Shown piece by piece: positions 1-11,698 of a stretch of 42,259 nucleotides of DNA. The translations under genes were made by a program, and so were the position numbers. The notes under the pieces are model-generated. The model made no database searches and was not told where the DNA came from. It saw only the letters and a list, made by a program, of their open reading frames with translations. The stretch spans positions 1 to 42,259 of the forward strand of contig NW_022205034.1 in NCBI RefSeq assembly GCF_008831285.2, given 5' to 3'. The first letter of the stretch is position 1. The number at the start of each line of letters is the position of its first letter. Source of the stretch: Nymphaea colorata (lineage: Eukaryota; Streptophyta; Magnoliopsida; Nymphaeales; Nymphaeaceae).

Positions 1-78
1 CAACCCAACCCCAACCCCAACCCAACCCCAACCCCAACCCCAACCCCAACCCCAACCCCAACCCCAACCCCAACCCCT
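1..78. repeat. Left telomere, CCCCAA repeats
   Basis: Tandem C4A2 repeats run from the first base to 78, with a few shortened CCCAA units near the outer end. The G-rich complement TTGGGG is the telomere of oligohymenophorean ciliates such as Tetrahymena. The matching G4T2 array at the other end shows that the window is a whole macronuclear chromosome. The first stop codon lies only about 45 bp inside this repeat, so the subtelomere is very short. Confidence 0.97.
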
Positions 79-124
79 GTAAGGGATGATATGATTAAAT
101 GAATTATAAGACAAGTTGATCAAA

Positions 125-962
125 TCAATCAGAGTTTTCAGAGCTTTCGTAAATGAGGCTGAAGAACACCATCTTGAACATCAGGAACAAGAAGATTTGA
201 GCAGCTCCGATCACACCGTATACTACATAGGACTTCTTCTCCAGGGTCTCTAGATACTCCATCAGGTTGAGCACAAGGAAGGCAATTGAGTTCACCATAC
301 CGTAGATCATCAGTAGCCAGTGCAGCCAACCTGCAGGGATGATACATAGCAGGAAAATGGCGATGAAACATCCGAAGGAATAGCCGTATATGCAGATTAG
401 CTGAGTAGTATGGATAGTACCTATGACAGTTTGAGAGTGTCGCATTTTAAGAAGCGAAGGATGAAGTAGAGGAGGCAGGGCACTCCGAATCCAATGCTGT
501 AGACTAAGACAACGCCGTATCTGACCAGCTGGAGTTTAAAGATATACTCAGTTTTTTCCCAGTTAAAAAAATAGCGAGCCAGGTTGCTGGTGGAGCCAAG
601 CAGGAAGATAAGGGTTGTGAGAATCCAGAAGGGACCGTAGAGGTCTGGATTTGGTCTGATTTTTTCGATGAACTCTCTCTTGATGGGGATGAAGTTCAGC
701 TTGATGCGCTCCACCACCTCCTCCTGGCTCACTTGGAAGTACTTTTCGTAGAAGGCAAGACTCAAGAAGCGTGCACAACCCTTTGGCTCCTCAGCTTCGC
801 CTTTTACCTCTCCGTCGGATTGGAAGGTCGGCTTCTCGTCTACTGTCTCGTGCTCAATCTGCGTGTTGGTGTGTGTACTTTTTCAAGGTGGGGGTCTGAT
901 GCTTGTTTTTCTTGGGTGCGTGGGGAGTGGCTATCCTCCTCGCCGTCTATGCTGTAATCCAT
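125..962 (-). CDS. YIPF1/2-type Yip1-domain Golgi membrane protein
   Basis: This five-pass membrane protein belongs to the Yip1 family, which acts with Rab GTPases in ER-Golgi vesicle traffic. Two 20-nt GT-AG introns (859-878 and 401-420) must be removed; the result is an unbroken 265-residue frame from ATG 962 to TGA. The N-terminus is acidic and cytosolic. The Yip1 domain starts at DLYGPFWI, the usual YIPF entry motif, and contains NLARYF and the signature LELICIYGYS. The E in LELIC is encoded by TAG (421-423) directly before an intron, and homologues have Glu there. Several hydrophobic helices follow. It is fully open, unlike the neighbouring kinase. The family assignment is firm; the subfamily (YIPF1/2 rather than YIPF5) is inferred. 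Confidence 0.85.
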
Positions 963-993
963 CAATTTAAATCTTAGAATTATATAATCGGCA

Positions 994-1877
994 TCAATAC
1001 TCCCTGGGGGCGAAGAGAGACTTGTTAAGGGAGGCAAAGTAAGGGTGGTCAAGTGCTCCTCAGGAGTAATGCGCTCGATTGGGTCGTAGATGAGCATCTT
1101 GCTGAGCAGGTCGATGCCCTAGGGGAGAGCTTGGTGCAAAGCGAAGTCAGCGTGTTTGGGTCCATTTGGGGAAGGTGGGCTTAAGTCCTTCAGCTTTGTT
1201 ACGCTATCCCACACCCCTAGTGAGGCGTCCCCAGAACTCTGAAAATCCTGAAGATTTGATCGATTTCTGAGTCTCCGCAGAAGAGGCACTTTTTGTGAGC
1301 GATTTCGAAGAAGATGCATCCCACCGACCAGATATCCACAGTTGGATAGTAGACTTCGTCCCCAATAGCACTTAAGGCGCACGGTACCACAAGGTGATGA
1401 TTTCGTGGGTGTACTCCTTGGCGGGGAACTTGAACACACGGGCAAGGCCAAAATCAGCGAGGCGCACTCGGAGGAGTCCCGCTAAATGAGGATATTTTGT
1501 GGCTTGAGGTCTCTGTGGACTACGCGGTTGGCTTGGCAGTACTCTAGGGACAACAGAAGTTGGTAGATAATGCCTTGACGCTTTCCTCTGCGAGAGTGAT
1601 GCCCTCCATGTATTTCTTGAGATCACAGTCCACGAAATCGAACACCAATTGCAGTTTATTTTCTCCTGAAACTACTTCTCTCAGCCCACCACGTTGGGAT
1701 GGTTGAGGCCTTGAGGAGGGAAATTTCGCGAACGGCTGTGGAGGGTAGCCCCTCGTCCTCGTGGTCAAGGCGAATCTTCTTGACGGCCACAATATCGTTG
1801 GTGAGCTTGTCTCTGGCCTTGTAGACCACCCCGTAGGTGCCCTCACCGATCTTGTTGATGCGCTGGTAGCGCTCCAC
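994..1877 (-). pseudogene. CDK1/2-like cyclin-dependent kinase, frame broken many times
   Basis: Homology covers a whole CDK. The glycine loop [13 protein letters not shown] and the VAVKKIRL lysine come first. They are followed by a variant [12 protein letters not shown] helix where PSTAIRE is usual, then [15 protein letters not shown], the WYRAPE motif (Glu from TAA at 1372-1374), [19 protein letters not shown] and a DHPYF end before TGA at 994-996. At least seven one-base losses break the frame, and most are repaired by adding one G to a G-run. The expected start codon reads GTG (1875-1877), and TGA lies upstream in frame. It is either a decayed copy of the cell-cycle kinase or a real gene spoiled by consensus errors; the missing ATG favours decay. 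No intron is needed. Confidence 0.85.
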
Positions 1878-2159
1878 TTAGTTTCCCCTGAACTCTCACT
1901 GTACATATAACGAACTTTTAATATATAATACTATTGACAGACTATTTGCGCAAGTAGTGGGCCTATTACAGTCCAGCGCTACAACCAGTTTAGAATTGTG
2001 GTATTATTAATTGCAGATCAAAATAGATTGGCAAATGGACGCAGATGGTTAGAACCTTTATGAATCTTTAAAAATTTGATATCCATCCAGCTCAATGTAA
2101 TGATGGCTTATTAGGCAGAACTTCTTACATGTCATGGCATAATACATCTCTAATAATCA
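1878..2159. other. Intergenic, no gene seen
   Basis: This is an AT-rich stretch between the kinase start and the duplicated RING segment. I found no open frame of useful length with UAR read as Glu, no RNA gene and no repeat. Confidence 0.4.
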
Positions 2160-2664
2160 TGCTCTATATGCATGGATCCTTTCTTCATGCCCACCAGGTT
2201 ATTCTGCGGGTAATGCCTCTCCGATTTAGCCACACCTTCTGCTACGAGTGCATCAATAACTGCATGAAAGCAAAGCCCAACTGTCCCGTATGTCGAACTC
2301 CCATCGCGAGCAAGAATGTGGGGAAGGATCTGCTGGCGTTCAATATCATCAATGAGCTGGAGGTCTTCTGTCTGTACGAAGAGTGCTCTTGGCGGGTAAT
2401 CATGGACTGACTCAGGGCGAGCTGGCACTGCTTTAGCTTCATCTCGAGCACGAGTGTCTGCTGCACTCATCCTCATAGTCAAAGAGCATAAACCCAAGGT
2501 GAGATGTCGCTGAAGCCGGTGGACGAAGAAGTGGAGGAAAAGATCAACGAAAACATCAAAAAAGGGTGCTTAATATCGAGGGCCATCATGAATGACGATT
2601 CACTCAAAGCAGGAGGACGATTTGATATCGCTGTCAAAATGCTTAAAACAGAGAGCAATTCAAA
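2160..2664 (+). pseudogene. Partial duplicate of the RING/TRAF-zinc-finger gene (inverted copy)
   Basis: This 505-bp segment is almost identical to the reverse complement of 20536-21042. It includes both 20-nt introns (2210-2229 and 2396-2415), so it was copied as DNA and not from mRNA. It lacks the start of the gene and the last part of its coding sequence. I counted one silent substitution (TCA for TCT) and two single-base deletions, both around 2484-2502, which shift the frame. Beyond both borders the sequences diverge at once. It contains the RING cysteines (CYEC, NCPVC) and the TRAF-type finger CLYEECSW, but it cannot encode the full protein. Confidence 0.9.
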
Positions 2665-2800
2665 AGATGGCTGCGATATCGCGAGCGTAAGGTAATCATC
2701 TGAGATTGTATTCAACATCTCCACATCGAATTCCCATTAAAGGGCTTATTGAAGAAGGCGGTAAGTAAGGATAATTAATGGTATAGAATCAGTAGAGTAA

Positions 2801-4643
2801 TCATTTTTTAGCAGTCATAGGGTACTTTCTAGCTGTGGTTTGCTGCATCGAGGTGTTCAGCTTTGATGCAGTCCCAGTGTTCTTGCTAGGAGTTTTGTTA
2901 GTAGTAGATTTGTTAAGAACGTTTTTGATGGGGGTGCGGTTACGGTTTGTGGGAGTCTTCACTCCGAAGCCAATCGGACTCTTGCTACGGTTAGCCAGTG
3001 CCTTCAGTGGCTCGTCCTTGGGGGAGGATTAAAGCCGTAGACTTTTTGGACTGTATGGCATCTTGCCCAAGCATTTTATTGCCCTTGTACTTGGTGACCT
3101 GGGGAGTGCCTGTTTGCTTGTTGGCAATCGAGCGCAGATCAACTATCTTATCCTGCTTGCTGAGCAGCTCGTCGTAGCAGTTGGCCACGAACCACAGTAT
3201 CCTCAGCCGATCATATCCCAGCTCATTGGTGCCCTGGATCTCGTTAAGATGTTATCCAATTTCCGCAAGCGAGTAATTTTGGGGCATTTTCTCAGTGACC
3301 ATGTCGTATAGCATATTGAGAAGCTTTTCCAGCTTGCTGTAGACTTAATTGTTGAAAGTAGAACGGTTAAATGTGTTGGTGGTAGCCTTATCCTATAGGA
3401 GTTTCACCTCCTTCCTAATCTTGTTAATTTCCTCAATGACCTTTTAGATATTGTTCTTGTCTTCTCCCCTGATTTCGTTCTCAGCTTCACCAGCAGGGTT
3501 CTGGTTTAATTCCTCGAGCTCTTCAGTGCCGATGAGTTTATCCTCCTTGGGCTTCCCTGCTTCATTTTCCCTAAGGTCGTACTTTTCCATTTTTTTGAGG
3601 AGTTTGGTGTACTGCGCCTTGGTGACCTTCTCATTGCGGACACACATATGGGCGTTGTTGGAGGTGATGCGCCCCATGGCAATGTTGGCCATATCTGCGA
3701 AGGTCATCTCTGATTTATTGATTTTGAGTTCATCCTCTTTGAGGAAATAGAGATAGAGTAGTTAGCGCCCCTCCTGTCTGTAATCGGCCCCGAGATCTCC
3801 TTCATCATCTTCACGCCGCATCCTTTTCTCCTTGGCAATGGTGTAATCGAGAATGCGGCGGGATGGTGTTCCGATATCACGGAAGTAGTCGATAGCAAGG
3901 GTATTGTTACCTCTCACGATTGAATTATCGATAAACTCAATCTCTGACTGCTCCTGCTGTGGCTCTATGTAATAGTTGAACTTGGCGAACTCCTCATGGA
4001 AGTCTCCAATCCGTTCAATCTGCTCTAAGTTCTTGAGTTTACGAAGTTCGCTTATCTAGTTTTTTATGGTGAGGTCACGCAGAAACACGCTATCCTTATC
4101 ATCTCCATCGAGTGTGTTGCTGTAGAGGTGGCGGGTGATCTCGTGGAAGTTATACTTGCCCCGCTGAGGAAGATCTATATTGGTGTCCTGTTGGTCGTTA
4201 CGCTAGGGTACCGGCTCATCACTGGCTCTTCCTGAGTCTTCTCCTTTCCTACTGTCTCCTCTTTGAGCCGGGGAGGCGGAGTGGCATCGCGGAAATAGAA
4301 CTTGTGCTTGTAGTCTCGCTGCTTGATTTCCTGATTGAGGGACTATGACCATTGGCGATAGTACTCAATGTCGTTGCTGATGTTGGTATTGTTGTTATTG
4401 AATTTGACGTGGCAGTCTGGCTCAATGTCCTCTTTGTAGCTGGTATGATGGGGTTATAGAGGTAGTCCTGATAACGGGGATCTTATTCTAGGAGGGTTTA
4501 TTCCTTGTAACGGATGAACTTATTGTTTCCTGCTTCACCTCATCCTCGTCTTCGGGGTGCAGGTTCTAAATGGGAAATAATTTTTCGATGCAGTTAATTT
4601 TTCGGAACTCGTCCACATACTAAAACCGTGCCTTGTTACGCAT
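2801..4643 (-). CDS. Unrecognised charged, partly helical protein (~614 aa), frame disrupted
   Basis: ATG at 4643 opens a frame that can be followed to TGA at 2801-2803. Three single-base losses (near 4525, 4440 and 4240) and one apparent extra base (near 3020) must be allowed for. The first half is rich in Asn, Asp and Tyr. The middle has a MTFADMANIAMGRI segment and helical Glu/Lys-rich stretches (residues about 300-420). The last 70 residues are basic and Thr/Ser/Asn-rich (repeated TP, NK and TNKTPSKN), ending ARKYPMTAKK. I do not recognise the family. The basic, TP-rich tail could suit a nuclear or cytoskeletal protein, but this is inference. The frame breaks resemble those in the adjacent kinase. 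Confidence 0.6.
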
Positions 4644-4991
4644 AATTTGAATATAACAATCATGCAAAGATTAGATCGAACTGACGCCAACCCCAAACAA
4701 ATACCAAAGGAAAATTAACGCAAAAGACTAAGGACTTAGATACTGAATTAATGTATGAAAAATATGGGCTTAGTATGAAAGTCTTGAATAAAAATAGAAA
4801 ATATGGAAATTAGATAAAATCCAAACCTTTATAACGATTGATTGGTTTTTAAACATTGAAAGTTTTTTCTAATATGTATAGTTATTAAGATGGAGTGTGG
4901 CAATATTTTTGAAAGCTAAGTGAAGGCGTCCAAGGTTAAATTTATATCTTCCATTTCTAATAGGAGAAGAATTAGGCATTTATAATAATCG
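4644..4991. other. Divergent intergenic region
   Basis: This is an AT-rich spacer between a leftward gene (start 4643) and a rightward gene (start 4992), so it must hold both promoters. No conserved element or RNA gene was seen. Confidence 0.5.
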
Positions 4992-5558
4992 ATGAAAAAG
5001 GAATAAAGAAGGTTTACGGTAGAGTACAATGAGGCCATCATCAAGCTCATCAAACACAAATTTCAACCCCTCCAGCGCTCCAAAGCCTCCCTCCATCATT
5101 CCCAAAAATAATACTTCAAATCCGAGAACCTAAAAGATAGCAAATCATGCCACATGCATCCCCAAGTCTCTTTCCCCTCTCTCCCGTCAGCACCTAACCA
5201 CCACGTCCTCTCTGAGAAGTCCGAAAGCGAATGCAACCTGCTCCAAAAGGCCAGGAACTACATCGAGAGCAAACGCAGAGGAAAACCCAAATTGATGGAG
5301 CGGGGGTAGCTGAGCAAATATATCGATTTGTTTTAGAAGAGGATCGAGATCAAAGAGAGAGGAAAGCGAGAATCAATAGAGCTGAATTTGATAGATATTG
5401 ATATACGACAAAAGCTGGAACCGCTGGCTGCAATTCGTACAGACCATGAGGAACTTGAGCTCAACCAATAGGAACGAAGCATCATGAACGCAAAGATTAG
5501 GAGGAAACTGAACCACAGGAAGATCATGATCTTGCCAAGCGTTCATGAAGGCACTTGA
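4992..5558 (+). CDS. Hypothetical basic protein (188 aa)
   Basis: The frame is open from ATG 4992 to TGA 5556-5558 with UAR as Glu/sense. The N-terminus is basic (MKKE.RRFTVEYNEAIIKLIKHKF). A Ser/Pro/His-rich middle follows, and the C-terminal 100 residues are highly charged and probably helical (RNYIESKRRGKPKL, KRIEIKERGKRES, LNHRKIMIL). There is no signal peptide or membrane segment. I do not recognise the family. The next small gene starts about 100 bp downstream in the same direction. The open frame and amino-acid composition support coding; function is unknown. Confidence 0.6.
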
Positions 5559-5662
5559 TATTCATCCTATTCTATTATGCTGCTATCCCTCCATCTATAA
5601 ACTAAACTCCATTCAATTAATTTGAATATTCATCATTATCACACTTTATATATATTTCACAG

Positions 5663-5884
5663 ATGGAGAACGAAGAGCCCGCATGGATAGATTTCTCTAA
5701 GACCGTCCCCATCTCAAAAGAGGAAGAGGGCAAGCTGGCAGATTTCCTAAAGCGCATGCAGGAAGGAATCAAGGGAGATACGTAGCTCGAGGGCATGCTG
5801 GGCGGAACCATCAATAAGTGGTCGCAAGAGTTGAAACAAGGCCAAACACATCTGCTGAATAAAAAAACTTTGAGAAATGAATGA
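5663..5884 (+). CDS. Hypothetical small acidic protein (73 aa)
   Basis: The short frame runs from ATG 5663 to TGA 5882-5884 with one in-frame TAG. It begins MENEEPAWIDFSKTVPISKEEE and continues with an amphipathic helix (LADFLKRMQEG). It lies only 23 bp upstream of the ERK7-like kinase ATG on the same strand, which is close even for a compact ciliate genome. No domain is recognised. The codon and residue pattern look like a real protein, but its size keeps the call modest. Confidence 0.5.
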
Positions 5885-5907
5885 TAGTATATAACAGCAT
5901 AATTTAA

Positions 5908-7372
<1,465 letters not shown>

Positions 7373-7891
7373 GAAATTAGGGCAGATCTATCAATTTTTT
7401 ATGATTGTCAACTCTTAACCATTGATTATCTTCAATATCAATATTGAGATTTTTGTAATGAGATGGGATAATTAATATAAGTCGAAGCCTTGCGGGGATT
7501 TTTCTGATTTTCTTCCACCTGTGGCTTGATTATTCATCACCAAGCACAGTTTCGTTGCATATTTTGATTAGGGTGCAGGCACGCTCAACATAACATCTAA
7601 TTTATCGAAAATTATAATAGAAGTTTCCCCTAGATTGCAGCCATTGCTTGAGACCAACAGCAACATCTGATGTGAGAACGGTATTAAAGAAGGATGGAGT
7701 ACAAACGACATGGAATTTTTGGACTTATTCCTATAAACCATATATAAATACGGGGCAAAACACTGCGAGGACTAATTAAAAATGCAAAATGCGTAGGCCG
7801 TTTAAAGCCAGCTAAGCTATACCTTATTTAAAAATGATTTGATATTATAATTCTGACGGGAAAGAGGGTTTTTATTATTTTTATTTGTATA
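7373..7891. other. Intergenic, no gene seen
   Basis: This stretch is AT-rich with TGA frequent in all six frames. A 50-codon ORF starts near 7695, but nothing in its composition marks it as coding. No tRNA or other structured RNA was recognised. Confidence 0.4.
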
Positions 7892-8095
7892 ATGCAGCAT
7901 CTAACTTTTTTACCTTTTTAGAGCGAAGACGGTCTTCTTATGATTCATTTACCATATGAAAGAACATCTGTTATGAAAATACGTCAAAAGCCGCCCCATT
8001 TTTCAAAAAATATGGAAAGGACTGATCGAAACCCCATCTGTAGATTTTTCTTCAGAACAAAATTGTTACGTTTTGCTTAAGGGAATGGGTGGTGA
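7892..8095 (+). CDS. Possible small protein (67 aa)
   Basis: The frame is open from ATG 7892 to TGA 8093-8095 with in-frame TAG and TAA. It begins MQHLTFLPFESEDGLLMIHL and ends in a basic, Phe-rich segment (RFFFRTKLLRF). There is no recognised domain. It faces the small gene at 8123-8308 tail to tail, with only 27 bp between the stops. The evidence is open frame and plausible residue content only. Confidence 0.3.
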
Positions 8096-8122
8096 GATAA
8101 ATGTTTGGGGAAAAAAATCATT

Positions 8123-8308
8123 TCACTCGTTGTTGATGAGTTACAGAGTTTGGTGGATCTTGTGGGCGAGACTCTTGATGTAGTGCGACTTCTTCCACGA
8201 GTGGGCTTCTCCAGTGGCGGGGTTCACGAATTTGATCTTGGAGAGCTTCTCCTGGAGGAGGTAGGGTTGATGATGCATTTGGTTGAGGGCCTTCTATTAA
8301 TCACTCAT
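8123..8308 (-). CDS. Hypothetical small protein (61 aa)
   Basis: ATG 8308 to TGA 8123-8125, with three UAR codons, gives a basic protein starting MSDEEKALNQMHHQPYLL. It contains KIKFVNPATGEAHSWKKSHYI. The composition is protein-like and lacks signal or membrane segments. An 88-codon plus-strand ORF overlaps it, but that ORF is Leu/Val-rich and looks like the antisense shadow of this gene. The family is not recognised. Confidence 0.5.
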
Positions 8309-8606
8309 GAGCTCTTAAAGATAAAAATTATAAATGGCAAGTTTGCATTTTGCTCATGTATAGCGCCATAAAATGATAGGTAAAACTCAACGATGCCCAG
8401 GAACCTTGCCATCAATTTGAGCCATATGTTAACGCCATCCTTCATGATTTTCATATAGAACTTCATAGAATTCTTCATTTTCGAGAGTTGGTGCTCTAAT
8501 TTTTAAAAATTGCACTAATCCCTGCACTTTTAGTAAAAAATGCTCCTATCTTTATGGTGGTTGGAGCCAAAAGCCCATGGCGCCCAAACTTAACTTATTC
8601 ATCATT

Positions 8607-9090
8607 ATGGATCACTTATAAAGTAGAAATCAATTTATTTTCCCTAACACTCTCTCGGATATTCGGTTTATTCACCTGAGCCGTGCTGAGATAGCTTCCA
8701 CTCTTCATTTTGATGGAAACTCCACCAAAAAATAGAACCAGTGGTTGAAGCAAATCAAAGAACCCTTTTTAGAATAACCCAGTTGACTCATCCATGAATC
8801 TTCACCACACTTCTTAACAGCCCCCCAGCCATTCCGATTATCATAAAATAGACCGCTTTCTATCTTCAACAAAAGCTTTTCAAAAACTTCAAAATTTGAA
8901 TCTTCATAATTCTTAAATCTCTAGCATCAACAAATATTACCATAAACTTATTGCAACAAAAAAGATAACATGCCGGTGCAGACTCTCTCCAATACTTTAG
9001 ATGGCATATAATCGCATTAGAGATATAAATTTGCTCGATCTGGTCCCCATCCGCCTCAGTTCATGCCATCCCGACCCCGTCAGACGATGA
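8607..9090 (+). CDS. Hypothetical protein (~160 aa), one frame break
   Basis: ATG 8607 opens 57 codons. After one apparent extra base near 8775 a second open stretch of about 100 codons continues to TGA 9088-9090. The first part is SDIRFIHLSRAEIASTLHFDG-like. The second is rich in Ser, His, Asn and Leu, with HSDYHKIDRFLSSTKAF. It is flanked on both sides by AT-rich sequence without open frames. No family is recognised. It could be two fragments of a decayed gene. Confidence 0.4.
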
Positions 9091-9587
9091 TTGCTGAATC
9101 GATAAAAAAAAGGCAAAATTGATGGTTTGTGTCAGTAAAGAGTTTTTGATGTTCTGAAGAATTATGATTTGAGTTTTATTATGAGAATATATTGATTAGT
9201 AGAAGAATGGAAAGCCCCTGACGTCGCCAGCTACTATTTGACTCGACCTATGGCTAAGGAGTCCCCCATTTACCTTGCTATCCTAGCGGATGTATGCATG
9301 GTGACGCCCAATCAGAGCATACATCAATTAAACTATAATAACCATGCATCCCCTATGCTCTCTTAGTCCAAAAAAATCGACAGTTTTTTTTGGGTGGTTT
9401 TGGTTGCAAAAAGCCGCACTCTAATTTAGTATGATCGCAAAAACTGTGTATTATTTAGCGTTTATAATTGAAACTCATTAATGTAAGGCCGCGTCTCAGT
9501 GGGAGGTAGTGTACGGGGTCGCCCTTATAGGAGGCTCCGCAAGTCAAATAGAGCAATCAAAACCCAAATATCCAATCATCAACTCTG
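9091..9587. other. Intergenic region with a 9-bp inverted repeat
   Basis: No gene was seen. GATGTATGC at 9289-9297 and GCATACATC at 9317-9325 form a perfect 9-bp inverted repeat around a 19-nt loop, which could be a hairpin in RNA or a binding site in DNA. The region must hold the promoter of the methyltransferase gene starting at 9588. Confidence 0.4.
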
Positions 9588-11476
9588 ATGGATCCGCCCC
9601 TAGAAGTGCCAGCAGGAGAAGAAGAAGTGGGAGCACAGTGCAGCTAACTGGTCAGCGTCCCCACAGGACTGCCGTCGCAGCTGGTCGCTCCTTCCTGGAT
9701 ATAAAATACATCGCCCCTGGTCTGTAAGCAACTTTAATAAAATGAAGCAAAAACTTAGCAACAATATCAATTTCAGCACTAATAAATAAAATTTAATGCT
9801 AATGGCTCCACAAAAAAATAGCCTAAACTTGATTCGGAATCTTCCAATAAACCCAAACAACTCCATTAAAATTAACTGCAGAAAAATAGCGTTAAGGCCG
9901 CAAATGGCAAAAAACGGAAAAGCCAACGCAGTTATTACTATGAAGACTAGGACTTCTCTTCAGCAGTGGAGCCCTTTAAGTTCCCTTTTATGAATTAGTA
10001 TCTTAGGGAGCACAGTGGAGAGTATCTGAAAACCCTGGAGCTGATGGATGCAGCGAAATAAGCTTCGGGTAGGATAGTCAGTGAGAGTTTCATTAACTGT
10101 GATGTCCGTTATTTCAACTGGCAACTTTTTGCGGAAGAAGTGGGCAAGTTCGAGGTGGTGCTGATAGACCCCCCTTGGCGTATCAAAGGCGCCCAGCAGA
10201 ACGATTCCAATTTATGTTCTCAAACTGCAAGTTTTCTCTAGAGTACAACACAATGGCCAACAGCGAGATCGGCCGTATCCCTTTGCACCTCCTTTCAGAT
10301 GAAGGATTCATTTTTCTATGGATCCTCAACAGCCAGTTGGATGCCTCTCTAGAGATAATGGAGCAGTGGGGATATGAGTTAGTGAGGAGATAGTTTGGGT
10401 GAAGTTGAAAGACGAGAAGATAAATCTAACCCATGGCTACTATTTTATGCACTCCTACTAGGTCTGCCTTGTTGGCTATAAGTGCAAGCGAGGGACTAAA
10501 GAAGAAGATAAGGCCAAAGTTAGGCACAGCGTCAGCTGGAATGCCATCTTTGCAGAAGTCAGAGAAAAGTCCCAAAAGCCCTAAGATCTGTACGCGTTGA
10601 TAGATATATGTTCAAGGGAGGCAGAAAAGTAGAAGTATTCGCAAGAAATCACAACTTACGCTTTGGATATTTAGTATGGGAAATGAGTTGGGAGAGTCTT
10701 ACGATAAGTGGCTTCTAAAATTAGAATGCGATGAGTGTGGAGAAGCCCTTGGTTCCGGTCGTAAGCGATTTAAGTCCAAGGTGCGTCCGAACTATGATCT
10801 CTGCCAATCCTGCATTCAGAGCAAGGATAGAGCCAGTTTCTTCTAGCTGGCTAATGATGTCGATGAGAATGTTCGCCACGAGTATGTATCCTGCAATCAC
10901 TGCGGGAGCGAACCTATCTGGGGCATACGCTTCCAATGCATCACCTGCCACGATTTCGATGTATGCGAAAGTAATATTTGTGACATTCAGACTGCTACGA
11001 TAAGAACCTGCACCCCTAGCACAATTTCCATCCCCTTGACCATGAGTACCTTTCCTTGAAGTGCCAGTCTTTGGGAATGGATTCCATATCCACGAGTCAA
11101 AATGCTCTTCCTGCTATCAGAACCCTATAATCGGCATTTATTTCAGTTGCTCTTCGTGCAAAAACTTCAAGCTATGTAAATTTTGTCTTATTGAGGTCAA
11201 AAATGCTATTTTTAGAGGCCACCTGCTACTTTTTCAAATTTGTCAAGGCGTCACAAGCCTTCCCATCAATTGGAGGTGATATTTTAGCCGCAAATGCAGG
11301 ATGATAAGCGCTATGAGTGTTTTGCCTGCAAGCGAGAGATACTTGAGCATTGCTGGATGTGTGAAAATTGCTACAATTTCTTCTTTTGCGAAAAGTGCTT
11401 CAACAATCGTACAGAATTCAAAAGCCTTTATGCCAATACGCATAAGAAATACCATGTACTCACCAAAATTTTCTGA
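9588..11476 (+). CDS. MT-A70 family adenine methyltransferase fused to three ZZ-type zinc fingers, frame disrupted
   Basis: MT-A70 enzymes transfer methyl from SAM to adenine N6; in ciliates members methylate DNA (AMT1/MTA1) or RNA. Residues 1-200 are one open frame: an acidic start, a basic KKRKSQR cluster resembling a nuclear signal, then the catalytic VVLIDPPWR. The domain continues with NTMANSEIGRIPLHLL, FIFLWI, WGYELV, EEIVWVK, CLVGYK, AEVREKS, RKVEVFARNHNLR and a GNEL motif matching the family's terminal GNQL. The same frame goes on into Cys pairs of ZZ fingers: CNHC/CITC/DFDVC with a distal HPEH, CSSC/CSSC/FKLC, and CFAC/CENC/FFFC, ending at TGA 11474-11476. Seven frame breaks are needed (about 10205, 10385, 10597, 10673, 10989, 11070, 11240), and each is one missing base; with these restored the protein is 631 aa. 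A separate ZZ gene starting at ATG 10676 is the main alternative. Confidence 0.8.
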
Positions 11477-11698
11477 TGTTTTATATTCTCATCAGTCAGC
11501 ACTGGCTCATTTCATTTTACTCTATCCTATTTACTTTACAAAGCTACTTAATTAAGTAGTTTCCATCTTAATATCGTATAAGAGAGATCATTTGAGGCCT
11601 GAGGAGTGTCTTGGATTAATATTGAGGGAACGGCTGTGTAAATAATTAAAACTGCATAAATATCAATTGCGTTTACCCATCTTGTTTCGAATTGTTTA
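11427..11698 (+). repeat. 270-bp direct repeat, copy 1 (methyltransferase 3' end and flank)
   Basis: This segment covers the last 16 codons of the MT-A70/ZZ gene and about 220 bp of its 3' flank. It recurs in the same orientation at 13678-13951 with roughly eight differences, several of them single-base indels. The flanks are unrelated, so it is a dispersed duplication and not a tandem array. Because this copy is continuous with the zinc-finger gene it is probably the source. Confidence 0.9.

Noticed and set aside
2150-2497. Minus-strand ORF opposite the duplicated RING segment
   Set aside because: The same frame appears opposite the intact RING gene at 20720-21121. The RING/TRAF fingers lie on the other strand, so this is a shadow.
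8105-8371. 88-codon Leu/Val-rich plus-strand ORF
   Set aside because: It is antisense to a more protein-like minus-strand frame at 8123-8308 and has the biased composition of a shadow.
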